Assembly (NCBI RefSeq): GCF_000719865.1
Contig: NZ_JOID01000030.1
Coordinates: forward strand, 1-64,000
Source of the DNA: Streptomyces albus subsp. albus
Lineage (GTDB): Bacteria > Actinomycetota > Actinomycetes > Streptomycetales > Streptomycetaceae
DNA length: 64,000 nucleotides
Direction of reading: 5' to 3'
In this document: positions 1 to 7,868 of the stretch, piece by piece
How positions within the stretch are numbered: the stretch's first letter is position 1
Layout: every line of letters begins with the position of its first letter
Notes under the pieces: generated by a model
What the model was told of the DNA's origin: nothing
What the model saw: only the letters and a program-made list of their open reading frames with translations
The model's database searches: none
Made by a program: the position numbers and the translations under genes

Positions 1-34
1 CCCTCCGGAACAGCCTCACGGCTGTCCCGGAGGG
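1..34 (-). terminator. Strong hairpin terminator after the GT-C-like gene
   Basis: Two 15-nt arms with one mismatch flank a TCAC loop (left CCCTCCGGAACAGCC, right GGCTGTCCCGGAGGG). It lies 37 nt past the stop of the minus-strand membrane protein gene. It has no clear U-tract, as is usual in Streptomyces. It may also serve a gene to the left of the window. Confidence 0.7.
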
Positions 35-70
35 CCGCCGCCGTGCTGTGCGCCCCGTGCCCGGCCCCGG

Positions 71-1729
71 TCAGCCGCGGGCGGTGACCGGTCCGCTCTC
101 CGGGCGGGCCGCCGGGGACAGATAGGCGCGGAACCGCCACGGCCCCAGGTCCGGCAGCGGCCGGGAGCGCCAGGCCCGGGCGTACGGGGGCGGCTCGGCA
201 CCGTTCGTCACCAGGACGGCGACGGGCCGGTTCTCCGCCGCCGCGCGCAGCGCCGCGTGCGTGATGCTGCCGTCGTGCCCGCCCACCTGGCGCGAGGAAC
301 AGCCGGCGCGGAAGGCGATCCGCACCGCGTCCGGGCCGGAGACCACACACGGCGGCCGGACCCCCTGCCGGCCCAGCTCGGCGGCCATCCGGTCCAGCGT
401 CTCGCCGTTGGCCCGGAAGGTGGTGAGCGTGGAGTGCAGCACGGTGAACTGCACGCCCAGATGCAGGCCCAGCACCGTCACGGACAGCGCGACGGCGGCC
501 GGACGCAGCCGGGGCCGGGCCTCCCGCACCCGCCGCGCCAGCCGGATCAGGCCGTGCGCGACCGGCAGGGACAGCAGCGCGTACGCGGGCAGCAGGAAGC
601 GCGGCGCCGCGTAGCCGACCAGGAACAGATACGGCAGGGCGAGCCCCAGCCCCGTCAGGGCGGGCAGCAGGATTTCGGCCCGGTACCGGGTGCGGCGTGC
701 CGCGAGCGCGCCCCCGGCGGCGAGCAGGGGGAGGGCGAACCACCAGACGCCGGTGCCCGGGTTCCGCCACGGCACGTCACAGGGCCGGCACAGGGTGCGG
801 CCGCCGAGGGCGCGGATGTGGTCGTCCACGGAGAAGTACGGGGCGAGATGGCCCTGGATCTCGCTGGCCCGGCTCAGCCGGGCCGCCAAGCCGCCGTACG
901 CGGTGTACGCCTCGGCGACCCACTCCGCGCAGCCCAGCGCACCGCCCGCCACCAGGGCGGTCAGCAGCAGCGGGCGCCGCCAGGAGCGGATCAGCAGCAG
1001 GGCGGTGCCCAGCGGCAGGGCGAGCCAGAGGGCGTCGGAGGGGCGCATCAGGGCGGCCAGGGCGACGCCCGCGCACACCCCGGCCGGGGCGAGCCGGGAG
1101 GCCGGGTTCCGCACGGCCCGCAGCAGACAGCCCGTGGTGAACAGCGCGGCCAGCGCGACCCAGAGGTTGGGCATCACCTGCGGACCGTAGAAGAGGGTCA
1201 CCCAGAGACCGGCGAAGAGCCCCCCGGCCAGGGTGAGCACCGTCGCCGGCAGCAGACCGCGCCACACCCGCAGGGCGAGGAAGAGACCGGCCCCGCTGAG
1301 CAGCGCCAGCCACACGCGCAGCGGCGGAACGGCGTCGGTGACGGCGGCCACCGGAGCGGCGAGATACGCGATGCCCCGGGCGCGGGGAGCGCTGAAGAAC
1401 GCGGCCGGGGCGTGGGAGCTGACCTGGCTGACGTACACGGTCTCGTCCCAGCCGAGGCCGGTGCCGGGGACGACCACCGCCAGCTGCAGCAGCGTGAAGA
1501 GGGCGGCGACGGCTGCGGGGCCGTACGGCACGGCGCGGGCGGCCCACCGCACCCCGGCGCGCCCGGACGCGGCGGCCCCCGGTGCGGCCGCGCCCGGCGG
1601 GGCGGCACCACGAGCGGCGCCCTCGGCCCGAGCGGTGCGCGGGCCGCGCCGGGGGAGGCCTCCCGGCGCTCGCCGCGGCCGCCGGCGGGGCCGCTCGTCC
1701 CGGGGGCCGGTGACCGGTGGTGGCTGCAT
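71..1729 (-). CDS. Polytopic membrane protein, GT-C glycosyltransferase-like
   Basis: About 552 residues. A basic, Pro/Ala-rich cytoplasmic head of about 70 residues is followed by roughly ten hydrophobic segments and a soluble C-terminal domain of about 110 residues. Just after the first membrane segment is an acidic loop with the motif GWDETVY. This is the place where GT-C enzymes (GT39/GT83/ArnT type) carry the catalytic or metal-binding Asp/Glu, so transfer of a sugar from a polyprenyl-phosphate donor on the outer membrane face is plausible. Donor and acceptor cannot be read from sequence. The ATG at 1729 is chosen because GAGG lies about 8 nt upstream; an in-frame start at 1789 has no ribosome site and would add only a non-conserved extension. 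The gene stands alone and ends at a strong hairpin. Confidence 0.65.
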   Translation of the reverse strand: MQPPPVTGPRDERPRRRPRRAPGGLPRRGPRTARAEGAARGAAPPGAAAPGAAASGRAGVRWAARAVPYGPAAVAALFTLLQLAVVVPGTGLGWDETVYVSQVSSHAPAAFFSAPRARGIAYLAAPVAAVTDAVPPLRVWLALLSGAGLFLALRVWRGLLPATVLTLAGGLFAGLWVTLFYGPQVMPNLWVALAALFTTGCLLRAVRNPASRLAPAGVCAGVALAALMRPSDALWLALPLGTALLLIRSWRRPLLLTALVAGGALGCAEWVAEAYTAYGGLAARLSRASEIQGHLAPYFSVDDHIRALGGRTLCRPCDVPWRNPGTGVWWFALPLLAAGGALAARRTRYRAEILLPALTGLGLALPYLFLVGYAAPRFLLPAYALLSLPVAHGLIRLARRVREARPRLRPAAVALSVTVLGLHLGVQFTVLHSTLTTFRANGETLDRMAAELGRQGVRPPCVVSGPDAVRIAFRAGCSSRQVGGHDGSITHAALRAAAENRPVAVLVTNGAEPPPYARAWRSRPLPDLGPWRFRAYLSPAARPESGPVTARG

Positions 1730-2213
1730 GGCCGGACCTCGCCGCACGTCGAAGGGGGTGCCGAATGGGGGGGACAGACAGGCGATCACCAGCCTGTGCC
1801 GCGGTGCGCGCGCTCACCACTCGGGCGGGGCAGCCGGAGGAAGCGGCCGTGCCCCGTCCGGCGCCGCCCTCGTGCCGTTTTCGGGGGCCGGGTCATTCCC
1901 GCAGGTCAGCCGGAATGACCGAAAAAAAATGGACCGGCAAAGCGATCCCGCTGCAAAAGTCCGACCACTTTTTTATGTGTTGTGAAAGGTCCAACAGCAT
2001 ATTCCTGAGAAAAGGACATCTTCATCCCAGCGGTAAGAATGAAAGGGCTATGCTCCATGTCTCGCAGGCGGGTTGCGGCGATTTCCGCAGGCCGCCACCG
2101 GCCGCCGCGGCGCCGCGATCGCCCCTGGGGCGCGGATCGCGGCGGCGGCCCCCGCCGGTGCCCCGACGCACCGGCCGACACCCCTATTCCTTCCGCAAGG
2201 GTTTGAGACATTG
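1730..2213. promoter_or_regulatory. Divergent intergenic region with AT-rich core; probable conservon promoter region
   Basis: This 484-bp gap separates the minus-strand membrane gene from cvnA and holds no convincing gene. Bases 1915-2050 are much richer in A/T than their surroundings, with an A8 run at 1923-1929 and nearby bases. A small symmetric element lies at 1955-1972 (AAAAGT-CCGACC-ACTTTT, followed by more T). AT-rich tracts in a GC-rich genome usually mark promoters and binding sites for nucleoid proteins such as Lsr2. I could not fix a -35/-10 pair with confidence. Confidence 0.35.
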
Positions 2214-3707
2214 ATGGTTCGTGCCGGCTCGTCACCAGGAGGTCGGCGGCCCGCCTCCGCACTTCTGTGGCTGTTCCCACCCGCCGTGACGGCTCTCTGC
2301 GCGGTCGTCGCCGTCCTCGGCGTTCCCGACGGCGCCCGCGCCCCGGTGGCCTGGTGCGGCGCCGTCGCCACCGCCGCCGTGGCGATCGCCGCGGCCGAGG
2401 CGGTACGGCGCGGGCGCCTTGTCCACGCACTGCGCCGGCGCGCCGCCGAGCAGGAAGCGGCGCTCGGCCGCCGCCTCGCCGAACAGGAGGCCGAGACCGC
2501 ACGGCTCGCCGGGGAACTGCTGCCCGCGGCCGTCGACCGCCTCCAGCGCGGGGCCTCCGTCGACGAGGTCCTGGAGGGCGTCGCCTACACGCCCGGCGCC
2601 GACCCCCGCTTCCACGCCGCCCACGAAGCGGTGCTCCGCTTCGTCCTCGAAGCCGTCCGCGCCGAGGAGGACCTGCGCGAATCGGCCCACCGCGCCTTCG
2701 TCAACATCGCCCGCCGCGTCCAGGCGATCGTCCACCAGCAGGCCCAGGACCTGCGGGAGATGGAGGACAAGCACGGCAACGAGCCGGAGTTCTTCGGCGA
2801 CCTCCTCCACCTCGACCACGGCACCGCCCTCATCGGCCGGCTCGCCGACAGCATCGCCGTCCTCGGCGGCTCCCGCCCCGGCCGCCAGTGGCAGCAGAAC
2901 GTCCCGCTCTTCAACGTCCTGCGCGGCGCCATGTCCCGCATCATCGACTACCAGCGGGTCGACCTGCACTCCGTCGCCGAGGCCGCCATCGTCGGACCCG
3001 CCGTCGAGCCCCTGATCCACGCACTGGCCGAGCTGCTCGACAACGCCACCCGCTACTCGCCCCCGCAGACCCGGGTCCACCTCACCGCCATCGAGGTGCA
3101 GTCCGGCATCGCCGTGGAGATCGAGGACGCCGGCGTCGGCCTCACCGAGGAGGCCCGGCGGCGCGCCGAACGCGTCCTGGCCCAGGCCTCCGCGGGCATC
3201 GACCTCAACGACCTCGGCGAGACCCCCCGGCTGGGCCTCGCCGTGGTGGGCAGGCTGGCGCAGACCCACGACTTCCAGGTGTCGCTGCGCCCCTCGGCCT
3301 ACGGAGGCGTCCGCTGCGTCCTGATCGTCCCGCAGGACCTCGTCACCGCCACGCCCACCCCCGGCGGCGCCGTCGCCAGGGCCGCCACCCTTCCGCCGCC
3401 CAAGCGCAGGACACGGCCCACGCCGACGCCGCTGCCCCCGCCGAACGGAGCGGCCATGGAGGAGGACACCGCGGCGGCCGTCCGCGGCGCGGGCGGGCTG
3501 CCACAGCGCCGCCGCCGGCACCCCGGCGTCGCCCCCCGGGCCGCGGCGCCCGCCCGGTCCGCGGCGGCACCCCGGCCGCCAGCGGCCGCGGAACAGGTCA
3601 AGCCGGGGCTGTGGCTGGCTGCCTTCCAGAGCGGCATCAACGGAGAGACGCCGGTACCGCGGGCCGCGCGTCCGGACAGTGACGACTCGGTGGACGGGGA
3701 TGAGTAG
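2214..3707 (+). CDS. cvnA: Conservon sensor histidine kinase-like protein CvnA
   Basis: About 497 residues. Two N-terminal membrane segments (about residues 10-32 and 42-62) lead into a charged coiled-coil. A helical domain around DLLHLDHGTAL follows where histidine kinases dimerise, then a HATPase domain with N-box ELLDNATRYSPP, G1 box EDAGVGL and a LGLAVVGRLA G2-like turn. The last 130 residues are Pro/Ala-rich and disordered. In conservons, CvnA is thought to act with CvnB-D as a membrane-linked assembly resembling eukaryotic G-protein signalling. It heads a tightly overlapping set: cvnB starts inside its last codons. ATG at 2214 is chosen because conserved sequence starts there; its ribosome site is poor (AAGGG, somewhat too far upstream). 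Confidence 0.88.
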   Translation: MVRAGSSPGGRRPASALLWLFPPAVTALCAVVAVLGVPDGARAPVAWCGAVATAAVAIAAAEAVRRGRLVHALRRRAAEQEAALGRRLAEQEAETARLAGELLPAAVDRLQRGASVDEVLEGVAYTPGADPRFHAAHEAVLRFVLEAVRAEEDLRESAHRAFVNIARRVQAIVHQQAQDLREMEDKHGNEPEFFGDLLHLDHGTALIGRLADSIAVLGGSRPGRQWQQNVPLFNVLRGAMSRIIDYQRVDLHSVAEAAIVGPAVEPLIHALAELLDNATRYSPPQTRVHLTAIEVQSGIAVEIEDAGVGLTEEARRRAERVLAQASAGIDLNDLGETPRLGLAVVGRLAQTHDFQVSLRPSAYGGVRCVLIVPQDLVTATPTPGGAVARAATLPPPKRRTRPTPTPLPPPNGAAMEEDTAAAVRGAGGLPQRRRRHPGVAPRAAAPARSAAAPRPPAAAEQVKPGLWLAAFQSGINGETPVPRAARPDSDDSVDGDE

Positions 3708-4116
3708 AAACGTGACACAGCAGCGGCTCAACATGGACTGGATGCTCAGGGATCTCGCCACGAGCGTCCCGCAGACCCGGCACATCGTGGTGCTCTCCGC
3801 GGACGGCCTGTGCATGGCACAGCACGGCACCGACGGCGACACCGCCGACCGGCTCGCCGCGGCCTGCGCCGGACTGCAGAGCCTGTCCGGCGCGATCGCC
3901 GCCGAATTCCCGCACGGCACCGGGCGGATGAGGCTGGTCGTCATCGAGGTCAGCGGCGGCTTCTTCTACCTCATGGCGGCCGGCGCCGGCGCCTACCTCG
4001 CCGTGCTCGCCGACGACGGCGTCGACGCCGGGCTGATGGGGCAGCGCATGCGCGACCTCGTCGCCAGGATCGGCGAGCACCTCAGCAGCCCGCCGCGCGT
4101 GGACGAGCACACATGA
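3700..4116 (+). CDS. cvnB: Roadblock/LC7-domain protein CvnB
   Basis: 138 residues forming a single roadblock/LC7 fold, with the pattern WMLRDLATSVPQTRHIVVLS, then a Gly/Ala-rich middle and a strand ending in GAYLAVLA. In conservons this subunit is the presumed regulator or GAP-like partner of the CvnD GTPase, by analogy with MglB for MglA. The ATG at 3700 overlaps the cvnA stop by 8 nt and the stop overlaps the cvnC start as ATGA, so translation is probably coupled. Confidence 0.9.
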   Translation: MSRNVTQQRLNMDWMLRDLATSVPQTRHIVVLSADGLCMAQHGTDGDTADRLAAACAGLQSLSGAIAAEFPHGTGRMRLVVIEVSGGFFYLMAAGAGAYLAVLADDGVDAGLMGQRMRDLVARIGEHLSSPPRVDEHT

Positions 4117-4475
4117 GCGGGCCCGGCGAGGACTGGGAGGAAGGTGCCCCCGAGCGGCTGTACGTGCTGACCGGCGGCCGCAGCCGGGCCCGCGGCAGAA
4201 AGGCCGGCCTCGACCTGGTCACCCTCATCGTCTCCCGCGACGTGCCGAAGCCGGGCATGCAGCCCGAGCACGCGGCCATGCTGCGGATGTGCCACTACCC
4301 GCTCTCCGTGGCCGAGATCTCCGCCTATCTGGACCTGCCCGTCAGCACGGTCACCGTGCTCCTCACGGACCTGCTGGCCGACGGGCGCATGGAGGCCCGC
4401 GCCCCGATCCCCACCGCCGCGTTGCCCGACGCGGAACTCCTCAAGGCGGTGATGCATGGACTACAGAACCTCTGA
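4113..4475 (+). CDS. cvnC: DUF742 protein CvnC
   Basis: 120 residues of the DUF742 family. An acidic N-terminus precedes a short winged-helix-like domain with the family signature MCHYPLSVAEISAYLDLP, followed by VTVLLTDLLADG. Family members are always found with roadblock and small GTPase genes; the biochemical role is not known. It overlaps cvnB by 4 nt and cvnD by 20 nt. Confidence 0.9.
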   Translation: MSGPGEDWEEGAPERLYVLTGGRSRARGRKAGLDLVTLIVSRDVPKPGMQPEHAAMLRMCHYPLSVAEISAYLDLPVSTVTVLLTDLLADGRMEARAPIPTAALPDAELLKAVMHGLQNL

Positions 4476-5079
4476 CACGCTCCCCGGCCCGCGCAGCGAG
4501 GACACCCTCCCCGCCACGGCCACGTCCGCGGTCAAGGTGGTGATCGTCGGCGGCTTCGGCGTCGGCAAGACCACCCTGGTCGGCTCCGTCAGCGAGATAC
4601 GCCCGCTGACCACCGAGGAGACGATGACCCAGGCCGGGGTCGGCGTCGACGACATCGCGGGCGTCGAGCGGAAGACCGAGACCACCGTCGCCATGGACTT
4701 CGGCCGGATCAGCATCAACGAGCAACTGGTGCTGTACCTCTTCGGCACCCCCGGCCAGGAGCGCTTCTGGTTCCTCTGGAACGGCCTCTTCGAAGGGGCC
4801 CTGGGCGCGCTCGTCCTCATCGACACCCGCCGCCTGGAGGTCAGCTTCGACGTCGTCGGGCGGCTGGAGGAGCGCGGCGTCCCGTTCGTGGTCGTCGTCA
4901 ACGACTTCCCCGAATCGCCCCGTTACCCGATGGCCGATCTGCGCGCGGCGATGGACCTGCCCGACTCCGTGCCCATGGTCGCCTGCGACGCCCGCGACCG
5001 CGGCTCCTGCCGGGACGCCCTGCTGACGCTCATGCGCTATCTGCACACCCTCGCCACCGCAACCCCGGAGTCCCCGTGA
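4456..5079 (+). CDS. cvnD: Conservon small GTPase CvnD
   Basis: 207 residues of an MglA/Ras-like GTPase. It has a P-loop GGFGVGKTT near residue 33, a switch II region FGTPGQERF near residue 97 and a base-recognition segment VVVVNDFP. It is expected to cycle between GTP and GDP under control of CvnA-C. The start lies inside cvnC and the stop overlaps the GTG of the P450 gene, so all five conservon genes form one translation-coupled unit. Confidence 0.92.
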   Translation: MDYRTSDTLPGPRSEDTLPATATSAVKVVIVGGFGVGKTTLVGSVSEIRPLTTEETMTQAGVGVDDIAGVERKTETTVAMDFGRISINEQLVLYLFGTPGQERFWFLWNGLFEGALGALVLIDTRRLEVSFDVVGRLEERGVPFVVVVNDFPESPRYPMADLRAAMDLPDSVPMVACDARDRGSCRDALLTLMRYLHTLATATPESP

Positions 5080-6677
5080 CCGTCCCGCCACCCGACCCCG
5101 CCGGCCCCGCACCCGGCACCGGCGCCCGTATCGCCACCGACCCGCGCTCGGCCGTCGCCGCCTCCTCCACTGCCGCCTCCTCAGCCGCCGGCGCCGGGAC
5201 CGCGCCGCCGCCCGGCTGCCCCGCCCACGCCTACGGGCCCGGGGGCCTGATCCGGCTCTACGGCCCCGAGGCCGAGACCGACCCGATGGGCCTGTACGAA
5301 CGGCTGCGCGCCCAGCACGGAGCCGTCGCCCCGGTCCTCCTCCACGGCGACCTCCCGGCCTGGCTGGTCCTCGGCTACCGCGAGAACCTCGACGTGGCCC
5401 GCACCCCCTCCCGCTTCTCCCGCGACTCCCGCCACTGGCGCCTCGCCCGCGAGGGCCGCGTCGCCGCGGACCACCCCCTCGCCCCCGTCGTGGCCTGGCA
5501 GCCGATGTGCACCCAGGTCGACGGCCGGGAGCACGAACGGCTCCGCGGCGCCGTCACCGACGGCCTCGACCGCTTCGACCGCCGGGGCATCCGGCGCACG
5601 GTGACCCGCTCCGCGAACCTGCTGATCGACCGGTTCTGCGCCGACGGCAGGGCGGACCTGGTCCGGCAGTTCTCCGACCATCTGCCCATGCTGGTGATGA
5701 CGCAGCTCCTGGGCATGCCCGACTCCTACGGCCCCAAGCTGGTGAACGCGGCCCGCGACCTGCTCAAGGGCACCGAGACCGCGGTCGCCAGCAATGACTA
5801 CGTTCTGCGCACCCTGCGCCAGCTCGTCGCGCGCAAACACGCCTCGCCGGGGCCCGACTTCGCGAGCCGGCTGATCGAGCACCCCGCCGGACTGACCGAC
5901 GACGAGGTGGAGCAGCACCTGCGGCTCGTCCTGATCGCCGCCTACGAGACCACGGCGAACCTGATCATCAACATGCTGCGGATGGTCCTCACCGACCGCC
6001 GCTTCCGGGCCGACCTGGCGGGCGGCCACATGACGCTGCCCGACGCCATGGAGCAGGTGCTGTGGGACGAGCCGCCGATGATGACGGCCGTGGGGCGGTG
6101 GGCCACCGGGGACACGGAACTCGCCGGACAGTCCATCCGCGCCGGTGACCTGCTGATCCTCGGGCTGGCCGCGGGCAATCTCGACCCGGCGATCCGGCCC
6201 GACCCCAGCGTCCCCGTCCACGGGAACCGCTCACACCTGGCCTTCAGCGGCGGCCCGCACGAATGCCCCGGCCAGGACATCGGGCGGGCCATCGCGGACA
6301 CCGGCGTCGAGGCTCTGCTGGCCCGCCTCCCGGATCTGCGGCTGGCCGTGGAGGAGACGGAGCTGACCTGGGTGTCAGCCCTCATGACCCGTCATCTCAC
6401 GGCGCTGCCCGTCGAGTTCACCCCGCACCGGCCCGAGCCGAAGGAGGCATCCCTGTCCGCGGCCGTTCCGGCGCCGTCCACCCGGCGCACGCCGCTGCCC
6501 GGGGAGGCCCGGCGGGGAGACGGCACCGGGGAACCCGCGGCGGCCTCGGCGCGGCCGGGGACGGCGGCACCGGTCGCGGGGGTCGCCGATCCCCTCGCCG
6601 CCGGCTCCGGCCGGCCCCCGCTGCGGGCGGCGGACCCGTGGTGGCGGCGCGCGGCCCGGTGGTTCGCCGGCGGGTGA
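5076..6677 (+). CDS. Conservon cytochrome P450, CYP157-like, lacking ExxR
   Basis: 533 residues. The heme-thiolate loop is clear (FSGGPHECPGQDIGR, about residues 390-404). The I-helix is modified (AAYETTAN). Where P450s carry ExxR the sequence is EQVLW, so the arginine is missing. That substitution is the known hallmark of CYP157, a family found as the fifth gene of several Streptomyces conservons. After the P450 core there is a tail of about 85 residues rich in Ala, Pro and Arg, ending DPWWRRAARWFAGG, which P450s do not normally have. The first 45 residues are also low complexity. The GTG start overlaps the cvnD stop. The substrate is unknown, and a regulatory or redox-sensing role in the conservon is as likely as catalysis. 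Confidence 0.9.
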   Translation: MTVPPPDPAGPAPGTGARIATDPRSAVAASSTAASSAAGAGTAPPPGCPAHAYGPGGLIRLYGPEAETDPMGLYERLRAQHGAVAPVLLHGDLPAWLVLGYRENLDVARTPSRFSRDSRHWRLAREGRVAADHPLAPVVAWQPMCTQVDGREHERLRGAVTDGLDRFDRRGIRRTVTRSANLLIDRFCADGRADLVRQFSDHLPMLVMTQLLGMPDSYGPKLVNAARDLLKGTETAVASNDYVLRTLRQLVARKHASPGPDFASRLIEHPAGLTDDEVEQHLRLVLIAAYETTANLIINMLRMVLTDRRFRADLAGGHMTLPDAMEQVLWDEPPMMTAVGRWATGDTELAGQSIRAGDLLILGLAAGNLDPAIRPDPSVPVHGNRSHLAFSGGPHECPGQDIGRAIADTGVEALLARLPDLRLAVEETELTWVSALMTRHLTALPVEFTPHRPEPKEASLSAAVPAPSTRRTPLPGEARRGDGTGEPAAASARPGTAAPVAGVADPLAAGSGRPPLRAADPWWRRAARWFAGG

Positions 6678-6685
6678 GCCCGGCC

Positions 6686-6729
6686 GGGCGTCCGCGCGGG
6701 CGGGCTCACCCGGGGCCGCGCGGACGCCC
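6686..6729. terminator. Bidirectional terminator between conservon and terpene genes
   Basis: Perfect 14-nt arms GGGCGTCCGCGCGG and CCGCGCGGACGCCC flank a 16-nt spacer. The hairpin sits exactly between two convergent stops (P450 stop at 6677, terpene synthase stop at 6731), so it probably ends both transcripts. Confidence 0.7.
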
Positions 6730-6730
6730 G

Positions 6731-7864
6731 TCAGACGCCGAGTTGGTCCCACCACCAGTCGATCGTGGCCAGACCGGGCGCGTCCGGCCGGGCGTCGGCC
6801 GGGTCCGGGCGCCGGACGACGCCCAGCCGCGCCCCGGTCACGGGCAGCCGGTGCAGATGACGCGGGCTGGCATAGCGCGGCGCCGTGTCCGACCAGCGGA
6901 TGTTGCCCGCGATCCAGTGGCCCAGATCGTCGAGACAGCGGCGGAGGTCCGCGTCGGCCCCCCGCGCGGTCCGCTCGCGCAAGCGGAGGAAGAGCGTCAT
7001 CGCCCGGTCCCGCAGGGCGAGCGCGGCGGCGAGGGCCTCCCCCTCGGAGCAGCGGTGGTGACGGGTGAGGACCCGCACGATGTCCGGGGCGGCGGCGCCC
7101 TCACCGGCCTCCTTGGCCCGGGAGAGCAGATCGTTGTCGCAGGCAGCGATGAAGCCCGTGGCCTCGATCAGGGCGCGGACGGGTCCGGAGTACAGCCGTG
7201 CGCCGGGAATCTCGACACCGTTGGCAATCTCGACGAAGGCGGCGTCGAACCGGGTCCCGACATCGGCGATGCGCCCCGCGGCGTACTCCGCGGGACTCGG
7301 CACGACGCCGCGGCGTGCGTTGCCGTGCTGCCAGGCCGCGCCCAGCAGCAGATCGCGCACCCCGTCGGCCAGCCGCTGGTACTGCACGGTGCTGGTCACG
7401 GCCCGGGTGCGCACGACCAGGTCGTCGAGCGCGCGCGCCATCGGGCCGGAGCCGAGCATCCCGGAACCCGGCGCTTCCAGGCAGCGGACCAGACGCAGCC
7501 CGAGGCCGGCGAGGTCCGGGCCGCGGTCCGCGGACGGCCCGGCGTCGAGCCGGGTGTCGTCGAGAGCGAACAGCCAGTACGTCCACTGGGCGAACAGCAG
7601 CAGGCGTTCCTCGTCACCGTACGGGGCGAGACGGCAGCTGAACTCCGCGGCGTTGCTGGCCAGATTCCAGGCCCGTTCGGTCGCGTCGGTGAAGACGCCG
7701 CGCGCGTCGAGCCAGGCGACGGCCCGTTCCTCGATCCTGCGGACCGCGGGGTGGACGGCCGACTCCACGGGACAGTAGAAGGGCGGCAGTCCGCCCGGGA
7801 GCGTCTCCTCGGTGCGGGCACTGCGGGTGATGGCGGCCGCGGGGGTGCTGGTGGTGTCCGGCAC
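6731..7864 (-). CDS. Class I terpene synthase (cyclase)
   Basis: 377 residues, usual size for a bacterial sesqui- or monoterpene cyclase. All class I landmarks are present: aspartate-rich motif DDTRLD at residues 102-107, NSE triad NDLLSRAKE at 244-252, and a WSDTAPRY motif (RY pair) at 324-331. An Arg at 198, 46 positions before the NSE triad, fits the pyrophosphate sensor. It should ionise a prenyl diphosphate with Mg2+ and cyclise it. The GTG start is 4 nt past the stop of the methyltransferase gene, so the two are one operon and the real substrate may be a methylated prenyl diphosphate. The motifs differ from those I recall for geosmin, 2-methylisoborneol and epi-isozizaene synthases, so the product is open. 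Confidence 0.88.
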   Translation of the reverse strand: MPDTTSTPAAAITRSARTEETLPGGLPPFYCPVESAVHPAVRRIEERAVAWLDARGVFTDATERAWNLASNAAEFSCRLAPYGDEERLLLFAQWTYWLFALDDTRLDAGPSADRGPDLAGLGLRLVRCLEAPGSGMLGSGPMARALDDLVVRTRAVTSTVQYQRLADGVRDLLLGAAWQHGNARRGVVPSPAEYAAGRIADVGTRFDAAFVEIANGVEIPGARLYSGPVRALIEATGFIAACDNDLLSRAKEAGEGAAAPDIVRVLTRHHRCSEGEALAAALALRDRAMTLFLRLRERTARGADADLRRCLDDLGHWIAGNIRWSDTAPRYASPRHLHRLPVTGARLGVVRRPDPADARPDAPGLATIDWWWDQLGV

Positions 7865-7868
7865 CGGC

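Noticed and set aside
257..1918. Plus-strand open frame of about 553 codons
   Set aside because: Gln/Gly/Arg-rich antisense of the GT-C-like gene; no ribosome site or domain.
1955..1972. Rho-independent terminator at the AAAAGT/ACTTTT element
   Set aside because: The stem is six weak pairs and it lies upstream of the conservon with no gene ending before it; an operator or chance symmetry is more likely.
2232..3944. Minus-strand open frame of about 570 codons
   Set aside because: Lies opposite cvnA/cvnB and has only antisense-type composition.
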